A stretch of 9,315 nucleotides of DNA, from the NCBI GenBank assembly GCA_030040515.1, contig JASHTO010000518.1, positions 1-9,315 of the forward strand. The letters run 5' to 3'. Below the pieces are notes generated by a model. The model ran no database searches. It was not told the DNA's origin and saw only the letters and a list, made by a program, of their open reading frames with translations. Positions 5,370-9,315 of the stretch are shown in pieces (the stretch's first letter is position 1; the number at the start of each line of letters is the position of its first letter). The translations under genes and the position numbers were made by a program. Source of the stretch: Terriglobia bacterium (GTDB lineage: Bacteria; Acidobacteriota; Terriglobia; UBA7540).

Positions 5370-6073
5370 TTATTTGAATTCCAACGTCAGAAGCGCGGCC
5401 GGCGAATTTCCGACATTGATTGTTGCGTGCGTAGTTCCGCGCGCGAACCAACGCACTTCACCCTTCTTCATCTGCACGTCGGTGGGCTCCTTCCCATCTG
5501 CCACTTCTTGCACGCTCAAATCGGACAACGCAACCAGCAGCCTATCGTAATCCTCAGGATGTTTTTCAACCCTCCCTCCGGGACCGATTGCCAAGATATA
5601 TCCGCGTGCAACCCCTGTCTCAAACTGCGGACTGAACGCAGCACTGTGCAACTCGAATCCGCCCATCGGTGTGCCAAAGCCTTTCCCATCGTCCGTGATC
5701 ATCGGTTCGATGACCATGATCTCAGCAGGCTGGGGAGAATTGTGCGCTCGGCGACCGTAAAACCACCTCTGGAAGTGTGCACTTCCGCGGGTTTGAGCTC
5801 CGTCAAAACCGGTTGCCGGCCCTGAACCTCATTCCCGATAATGGCCGGATCCATGCTGATGAATGCATAAAACCGCCGATGGCGGTGGGGCAGCGTTACT
5901 TCGTTGGCAAGGAGTCGAAGCCGAAAGACCTGCACTGATTGATTCTTGAGGATCAGCTTGTGATGCGGCTCATCAACGATTTCGACGGGGCCTGGCGGGC
6001 GTTCTTGACATAGCACCGCCGAGCAAATCAAGGCCGAGATTGAGAATAGGAAGATGACCTTCATGTGACCCAT
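5370..6073 (-). pseudogene. Secreted double-cupin protein, frameshifted
   Basis: The N-terminal half starts at ATG 6073 (MGHMKV, overlapping the upstream stop as TAATG) or ATG 6064 (MKVIFLFSISALICSAVLC), both giving a signal peptide. Its first cupin half carries PHRHRRFYAF (two His of cupin motif 1, H60 and H62 counted from 6064) and ends ...GGFTVAERT. The reading then shifts near 5738-5742. The second half resumes in another frame (SPQPAEIMVIEPMITDDGKG), with VEKHPEDYDRLLVAL as its cupin core and RGTTHATINVGNSPAALLTL at its end. The two halves resemble each other (AERT-NSPQPAEIMVIEP against INVGNSPAALLTLEF), so restoring one base (ACAATTC to ACAAATTC on the coding strand) would give about 231 residues. 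Substrate is unknown; cupins are metal-binding beta-barrels. It is probably cotranscribed with the upstream zinc-ribbon gene. A sequencing error is a real alternative to a mutation. Confidence 0.75.
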
Positions 6074-7071
6074 TACGAGAGTAGTGGCGTTTTCGACTGC
6101 GTCTCCCGATAGACGGAAACCAATCCCCCAATGTACAGCATAAAGAGAGCCGCAAAGCAGACTCTGGCCAGCAGAAGATAGCGGCCAACCATTTCCTGAA
6201 TGGTCCACCCGTAATATTCGGTGAGCAGAGTAGGGTCCGAAAGGTTCACTCCCTCAATTTCCCCGAAAGGCATATTATTCGTAGACCATTCACGGTAGAC
6301 GTGCATGAAGGCCAGCGCTCCGAATACCAGCAAGGCCCACCGCATACCCCAATTCTTGTAAAACGCGCTTTCGTGAGGCGCGTAAAACGTGGCCATGAGG
6401 ATCGTGCCCAGCACCAGTGCGCCTCCGTCACCGCCAAAAACGATCAGGGCTCCCTGCGCGAGCGAGGTTTGACCTTGGATGATTAATTCCAGCAGGAGCA
6501 CCGCGCCGGCGGCACAAACCCATCCCCAGCGTTGCGCCTTCCACGCCAGATAACCCCCAAAAACTATGGCGCAGATCAAGGGCAGAACGATCCACCAGTG
6601 GCGGTCCTGGCCGTGATAGGTGACCCAGAACGAAGGGATTGCCCAGCGGCCCGTAAGCCACGAAGTGATGGCGTGCCCGCTCTCGTGGACCACCATCGCG
6701 AGCTCGCCTCCCAATAGGCTCAACATGCCCGCGCCCGCCACCCATCGCCCCACAATCAACGCCAGCGGAAGCGCCAGCGCCCGGAACTTCAACTCGCTGC
6801 GGGGATCGTACCGCTCCCAGGGAGCTTCGACGGGTGGCAGCGCCGCAATTCGCGCCAACGGGACGGAGGCCGCCGGCGCGGGCGCACCAACCTTTCCAGT
6901 GCCCACGGCGGTCTGCTTCGCCTCCTCGGCCGCCTGCTTCGCCGCCATCGCCGCCTCATAGCGCGCAAAGACGATTCCGCACTTCATGCACTCGGTGAAC
7001 TGCGCTTCATGATCGAATTGGCATTTTGGACAGCGCATCCTGAATGAAGCCCGGGGCTCCACTCTCACCAT
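6073..7071 (-). CDS. Zinc-ribbon membrane protein with HExxH motif (M50-like)
   Basis: A 332-residue protein with an N-terminal zinc ribbon C14/C17 (CPKC) and C28/C31 (CMKC), an Ala/Lys helical linker (36-60), and a Pro-rich stretch. Several hydrophobic segments follow (about 97-125, 160-178, 185-230, 244-257 and 297-320). In the first hydrophobic region lies VVHESGHAI, an HExxH zinc-protease motif (H129, E130, H133) placed at a membrane helix as in site-2 proteases (M50). D215 in FGGDGGALVLG is a possible third zinc ligand. An intramembrane or membrane-linked metalloprotease is my inference; overall similarity to characterised S2P enzymes is not evident. ATG 7038, giving MRCPKC, is an equally good start since neither site has a strong Shine-Dalgarno. 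Its stop overlaps the cupin start (TAATG), indicating translational coupling. Confidence 0.75.
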   Translation of the reverse strand: MVRVEPRASFRMRCPKCQFDHEAQFTECMKCGIVFARYEAAMAAKQAAEEAKQTAVGTGKVGAPAPAASVPLARIAALPPVEAPWERYDPRSELKFRALALPLALIVGRWVAGAGMLSLLGGELAMVVHESGHAITSWLTGRWAIPSFWVTYHGQDRHWWIVLPLICAIVFGGYLAWKAQRWGWVCAAGAVLLLELIIQGQTSLAQGALIVFGGDGGALVLGTILMATFYAPHESAFYKNWGMRWALLVFGALAFMHVYREWSTNNMPFGEIEGVNLSDPTLLTEYYGWTIQEMVGRYLLLARVCFAALFMLYIGGLVSVYRETQSKTPLLS

Positions 7072-7109
7072 GAGGGGTCGTGAGAGTTGACGGCTCCGAC
7101 TGGGACAGG

Positions 7110-7115
7110 ATTATA
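7110..7115 (-). promoter_or_regulatory. Possible -10 box for the zinc-ribbon/cupin operon
   Basis: TATAAT reads on the minus strand within TGTATATAAT, 38 bases before the ATG at 7071. No clear -35 hexamer is found upstream, so support is modest. Confidence 0.3.
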
Positions 7116-7259
7116 TACAAAACGTGGAGATACTGCGCCCCGGTTTTGACACGGTGATCCTTGCGCTGCTTGCGCCATGCGCCTTCGGAGTGCGGCCGCG
7201 AAGCCACGGACCGGACGAAGCTGCCGCTTTCAAACTCCTCAAAATGGGGGAGCGCATAA

Positions 7260-7286
7260 TTGACCATAATTATTGACCATGATAAT
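7260..7286 (+). promoter_or_regulatory. Toxin-antitoxin promoter and likely operator repeats
   Basis: Two direct copies of TTGACCAT start at 7260 and 7273, 13 bases apart, in an AT-rich patch. The first TTGACC can serve as -35, with TAATCT (7283-7288, 17-base spacer) or GATAAT (7281-7286, 15-base spacer) as -10. Repeats overlapping a promoter just before an antitoxin gene fit the usual autorepression of such operons by antitoxin or by the toxin-antitoxin complex. Confidence 0.55.
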
Positions 7287-7309
7287 CTGAACTAAAATGG
7301 AGGACATTC

Positions 7310-7552
7310 ATGGAAGAAATCGCTGTATCGGAATTCAAGGCCAAGTGCTTGGGAATCCTCAAACAAGTGCAAAAGACCAAAAAGCCGCTGCGCATCACCC
7401 GCTTCGGCAAACCCCTCGCCGAGGTGGTGCCGCCCGGTCCATCACTCGACCGCAAGAACTGGCTGGGGTCTATGGCGGACAGCTTCGATATCACGGGCGA
7501 CATCGTCTCTCCGGCGAGTGAAGCGAGCGAGTGGGAGGCACTGCGCGATTGA
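7310..7552 (+). CDS. Phd/YefM-family antitoxin
   Basis: An 80-residue antitoxin partner of a PIN toxin. The N-terminal part MEEIAVSEFKAKC...ITRFGKPLAEVVP is the typical Phd/YefM DNA-binding fold (the 'seFKakcl...iTr.GkPlAevvP' pattern, residues 5-41). The C-terminal part (about 50-80, LGSMADSFDITGDIVSPASE, ending WEALRD) matches the toxin-binding tail common in antitoxins paired with PIN toxins. GGAGGA (7299-7304) lies 5 bases before ATG, a strong ribosome-binding site. Its stop overlaps the toxin start in TTGA (7549-7552), so the two are cotranslated. It should neutralise the downstream RNase and repress its own promoter at the TTGACCAT repeats. Confidence 0.88.
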   Translation: MEEIAVSEFKAKCLGILKQVQKTKKPLRITRFGKPLAEVVPPGPSLDRKNWLGSMADSFDITGDIVSPASEASEWEALRD

Positions 7553-7938
7553 AAATCCTTCTGGACACTCACATCTGGTTGTGGAGTCTTCGTGAACCGC
7601 AGCACCTTGGAAGCAGACTGCGCCGCGAGTTGGTCAATCCCCAAAACGAGTTATGGTTATCCCCAATAAGTACGTGGGAGGCCCTGACCTTGAATTCCAA
7701 GGGAAAAATCCATCTCCAGGAGGCCCCATCCTTATGGGTGGCGAGAGCGACTGCAAAACTCCATGAAGCGCCTCTGACCCATGAGATTTTGCTGGTAGCG
7801 TGTCAATTGGAACTTCCCCACTTTGATCCGGCGGATCGGTTTCTGGCTGCCACGGCCAAGGTTCTGGACTTAACCTTGGCAACTGCTGACCGGCGGCTGC
7901 TCAACCTGAGAAGCATCAAAACCATAGCGAACCGTTGA
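7549..7938 (+). CDS. PIN-domain toxin (VapC-like ribonuclease)
   Basis: A 129-residue PIN-domain protein, normally a Mg/Mn-dependent endoribonuclease that inhibits translation by cutting RNA. All four acidic positions are present: D6 (KILLDTHIWLW), E44 (STWEAL), D96 (FDPADRFLAATA) and D114 (ATADRRL), so the site looks intact. TTG 7549 is the chosen start because it overlaps the antitoxin stop (TTGA), gives the family-typical L-K-I-L-L-D-T-H N-terminus, and has GGGAGG (7533-7538) 10 bases upstream. GTG 7531 is an in-frame alternative. The target RNA cannot be read from sequence. Strictly, Phd-paired PIN proteins form a mixed naming group, so no gene symbol is given. Confidence 0.88.
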   Translation: MKILLDTHIWLWSLREPQHLGSRLRRELVNPQNELWLSPISTWEALTLNSKGKIHLQEAPSLWVARATAKLHEAPLTHEILLVACQLELPHFDPADRFLAATAKVLDLTLATADRRLLNLRSIKTIANR

Positions 7939-7985
7939 TGTGCCGAAGTCTACGCAGCGAATTGTAGAACCCCAAGGAGTCAACT

Positions 7986-8368
7986 GTGGGACAGGCAGAA
8001 CGGGCGAAGATCGGCATCGGCCTGGCGGCTTATTGGCCGCAATTCCCCGGGCTCAAAGAGCGCCTGGAGGGTTATCAGCGCAAGGTGGAAGAGAAAATCG
8101 GCGACTGGGCCTCGGTGGTGAGCGCCGGTTTGGTGGATGACGCGCACAAGGCTCACGCGGCGGGTGCGGCCTTTCGCCAGGCGGGCAAGGCGAATGCCTG
8201 CCCGGCGAGCGCCTGAAAATCGGAAACACCAACAGCCGCCTGCGATTTGCCCTGGACCCCACCGCCTTCGTCAACGCCCTGTGCAGTGAAGGGCCGACGC
8301 ACCACTGCGCGCTGGGCGTGGGCCACGTGGCTGGAAAAATCGAAAAAGTCGCATGGCTTTTGGGATAA
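7986..8368 (+). pseudogene. L-arabinose/L-fucose-type isomerase remnant with internal deletion
   Basis: The N-terminal part, from GTG 7986 with AAGGAG (7974-7979) 6 bases upstream, reads KIGIGLAAYWPQFPGLKERL then GYQRKVEEKIGDWASVVSAG, the start of the L-arabinose/L-fucose isomerase-like family. After about 65 codons similarity ends near 8180, and that frame stops at TGA 8214-8216. In another frame, GECLPGERLKIGNTNSRLRF, PTHHCALGVGHVAGKIEKVA and WLLG run to TAA 8366-8368, matching the end of the same family including the conserved HH pair. About 125 codons remain of the roughly 470-500 usual, so the central domains with the metal-binding glutamates are gone. A hairpin (8183-8203) sits at the junction. 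The intact ribosome-binding site and clean ends point to a fairly recent deletion. The exact sugar specificity of the ancestor is not decidable. Confidence 0.82.
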
Positions 8369-8409
8369 CTGAAAATCATCGGTGGGACCAGGGTCAACTA
8401 ATTCTGTCC

Positions 8410-8504
8410 CTTTGCGCCTTCGCGCCTTTGCGTGAAATTGTTTTGTTCTTCAGGGGCGGAATCAAAATACAAACATCTTCACGCAAAGGCGCGAAGGCGC
8501 AAAG
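8410..8504. repeat. Perfect 27-bp inverted repeat
   Basis: The left arm 8410-8436 (starting CTTTGCGCCTTCGCG) is matched exactly by its reverse complement at 8478-8504, around a 41-base AT-richer loop (8437-8477). Each arm is itself built from near-repeats of TTTGCGCC/TTCGCGCC. No gene is inside. I recall similar CTTTGCG-type palindromes scattered in many environmental bacterial genomes, so a dispersed palindromic element is likely. A very stable stem-loop could also block readthrough between the isomerase remnant and the convergent response-regulator gene. Confidence 0.85.
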
Positions 8505-8507
8505 CAG

Positions 8508-8540
8508 GTAGCGCAGACCACCGCATTTGTGGTCTGCGGC
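8508..8540 (+). repeat. REP palindrome, class II, forward
   Basis: GTAG head (8508-8511) followed by C, then stem GCAGACCAC (8513-8521) with GTGGTCTGC (8529-8537), 9 bp with a 7-nt loop. It shares the GTAG head and loop size of the class I REPs but has a different stem beginning (GTAGCGCAGAC rather than GTAGCCACG). It starts three bases after the 27-bp inverted repeat. Confidence 0.8.
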
Positions 8541-8580
8541 AATTCAGTGTCGCGGCCATCGAATCCAACTCAGGAAGTGA

Positions 8581-8611
8581 CGCGGACTGCAAAGGCGGCA
8601 GTCCGCGCTAC
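8581..8611 (-). repeat. REP palindrome, class II, inverted
   Basis: Stem CGCGGACTGC (8581-8590) with GCAGTCCGCG (8598-8607), a perfect 10-bp pairing with 7-nt loop AAAGGCG, followed by CTAC (8608-8611), the complement of the GTAG head. Together with the forward copy at 8508-8540 it makes an inverted pair 40 bases apart, 16 bases from the end of the response-regulator gene. The inner stem bases differ from the partner and remain paired on both arms. Confidence 0.8.
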
Positions 8612-8627
8612 ATACGGCATGCGGGTT

Positions 8628-9314
8628 TCAGGAGGCGAACTTATACCCTTGTCCGTGCACGGTGAGGATGTATTTGGGTTGCTTGGGGTCGGCTTCGAGC
8701 TTTTGGCGGAGCCAGGCGACGTGGACGTCCACAGTGCGTGTCGAGGGCGCTGAGACGTAGCCCCAGACTTCCTTCAAAAGCTCTTCACGGCTTACGGTGC
8801 GGCCGCGGTTTTCGAGCAGATACCGCAGCAGTTGGAATTCCTTGGTGGAAAGCGGCGCGGGCGAGCCGTCGCGCGTAACTTCTGACTTGCGCATATCGAT
8901 GTGGAGCGGGCCGCAATCGTAAAAGTCGGGGCCATCGTGGCCCGCGCGGCTGCCACGTCTCAGCAGGGCCTCGACGCGCGCCAGCAGCTCCGGCATTTCG
9001 AAGGGTTTGGTCAGGTAATCGTCCGCGCCGATCTTCAGACCCTTTACTTTGTCGGCCATCTGAGTGCGCGCGGTGAGCATCAGGATGGGCGTGGTGAAGC
9101 CGCGCTGGCGCAGCTCCTGAAGAACCTCGAAGCCGCCTTTCCCCGGCAGCATGACATCCAGAATAATCAGCCCGAAGCGATTGTGAGTGGCGCGCTCCAG
9201 CACCTGCGTGCCCTCGTAAAGCGCATCCACGTTGTATCCCTCGCTGCGCAGGCGATCGCTGAGCGTGAGCACCAGTCCGGGCTCATCTTCGACCAACAGG
9301 ATGTTGGAATTCAC
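8628..9314 (-). CDS. OmpR/PhoB-family two-component response regulator
   Basis: A 228-residue response regulator. The receiver domain (about 4-118) has the acidic pair E9/D10 (LLVEDE), phosphoacceptor D53 (LIILDVMLPGKGG), T81 (LMLTAR) and K103 (LTKPF). The C-terminal winged-helix DNA-binding domain (about 133-226) has LSTKEFQLLRYLLENRGRTV, the recognition-helix segment TRTVDVHVAWLRQKLE and the wing YILTVHGQGYKF. It should act as a phosphorylation-dependent transcription factor; no target is evident. GTG 9314 gives an N-terminus of normal length, but it is one base from the window edge, so the ribosome-binding site is unseen and a start further upstream cannot be excluded. A partner histidine kinase is not in the window. 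A class II REP pair lies just downstream. Confidence 0.93.
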   Translation of the reverse strand: MNSNILLVEDEPGLVLTLSDRLRSEGYNVDALYEGTQVLERATHNRFGLIILDVMLPGKGGFEVLQELRQRGFTTPILMLTARTQMADKVKGLKIGADDYLTKPFEMPELLARVEALLRRGSRAGHDGPDFYDCGPLHIDMRKSEVTRDGSPAPLSTKEFQLLRYLLENRGRTVSREELLKEVWGYVSAPSTRTVDVHVAWLRQKLEADPKQPKYILTVHGQGYKFAS

Positions 9315-9315
9315 A

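Noticed and set aside
7007..7267. 86-codon minus-strand ORF reaching into the toxin-antitoxin promoter
   Set aside because: It overlaps the start of the zinc-ribbon gene in another frame and shows no motif; probably chance.

Overview
The window reads as a chromosomal segment of a mid-to-high-GC soil- or sediment-type bacterium, most likely an acidobacterium. This is inferred from gene style, not from a marker gene: a TPR/TonB protein with a 'rGIDF...LqaaGgsdaLmaAvrkA' N-terminal module, a secreted 'GYgKRyGAAfADgTIeNFmT' family protein, small secreted cupins and a zinc-ribbon membrane protein. No rRNA, tRNA or CRISPR array was seen. Three loci are visibly broken, which suggests genomic decay or, for the two frameshifts, possible sequence error.

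Left part (1-2703). The first 422 bases have no convincing gene but hold a GAAATAC/GGGG tandem tract running into a perfect 19-bp inverted repeat (122-199). A lower-GC minus-strand gene follows (423-1406), encoding an unrecognised protein with a four-cysteine zinc ribbon. Next comes the most distinctive part, a REP-associated tyrosine transposase (RAYT, HUH/Y1 family; 1744-2256) flanked by its presumed substrates. These are at least seven GTAG-headed palindromes, arranged as near-identical head-to-head doublets on both sides of the gene plus single copies downstream. The palindromes differ in stem sequence yet keep pairing. The last codons of the RAYT gene plus its adjacent REP occur a second time about 262 bases downstream.

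Middle part (2704-5356, plus strand). A possible small membrane protein is followed by a secreted TPR protein with a C-terminal TonB domain. The TonB domain is knocked out of frame by a 7-nt tandem duplication. Next is a secreted protein of unknown function whose leader contains a perfect hairpin. The opposing minus-strand pair (7071-5370) is a zinc-ribbon/multi-membrane protein with an HExxH (HESGH) motif, coupled through TAATG to a secreted double-cupin protein that is frameshifted between its two halves.

Right part (7260-9315). A Phd/YefM-PIN toxin-antitoxin pair has a repeat-bearing promoter and a TTGA gene overlap. It is followed by a remnant of an L-arabinose/L-fucose-type isomerase that keeps an intact ribosome-binding site and both ends but has lost the middle. 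Then come a perfect 27-bp inverted repeat, a second class of GTAG-headed REP palindromes in inverted orientation, and an OmpR/PhoB-type response regulator whose GTG start lies at the window edge.

As a system, the RAYT plus its varied REP family is the main point of interest. A second REP class and two other large palindromes in the same 9.3 kb show that this genome is rich in palindromic elements.
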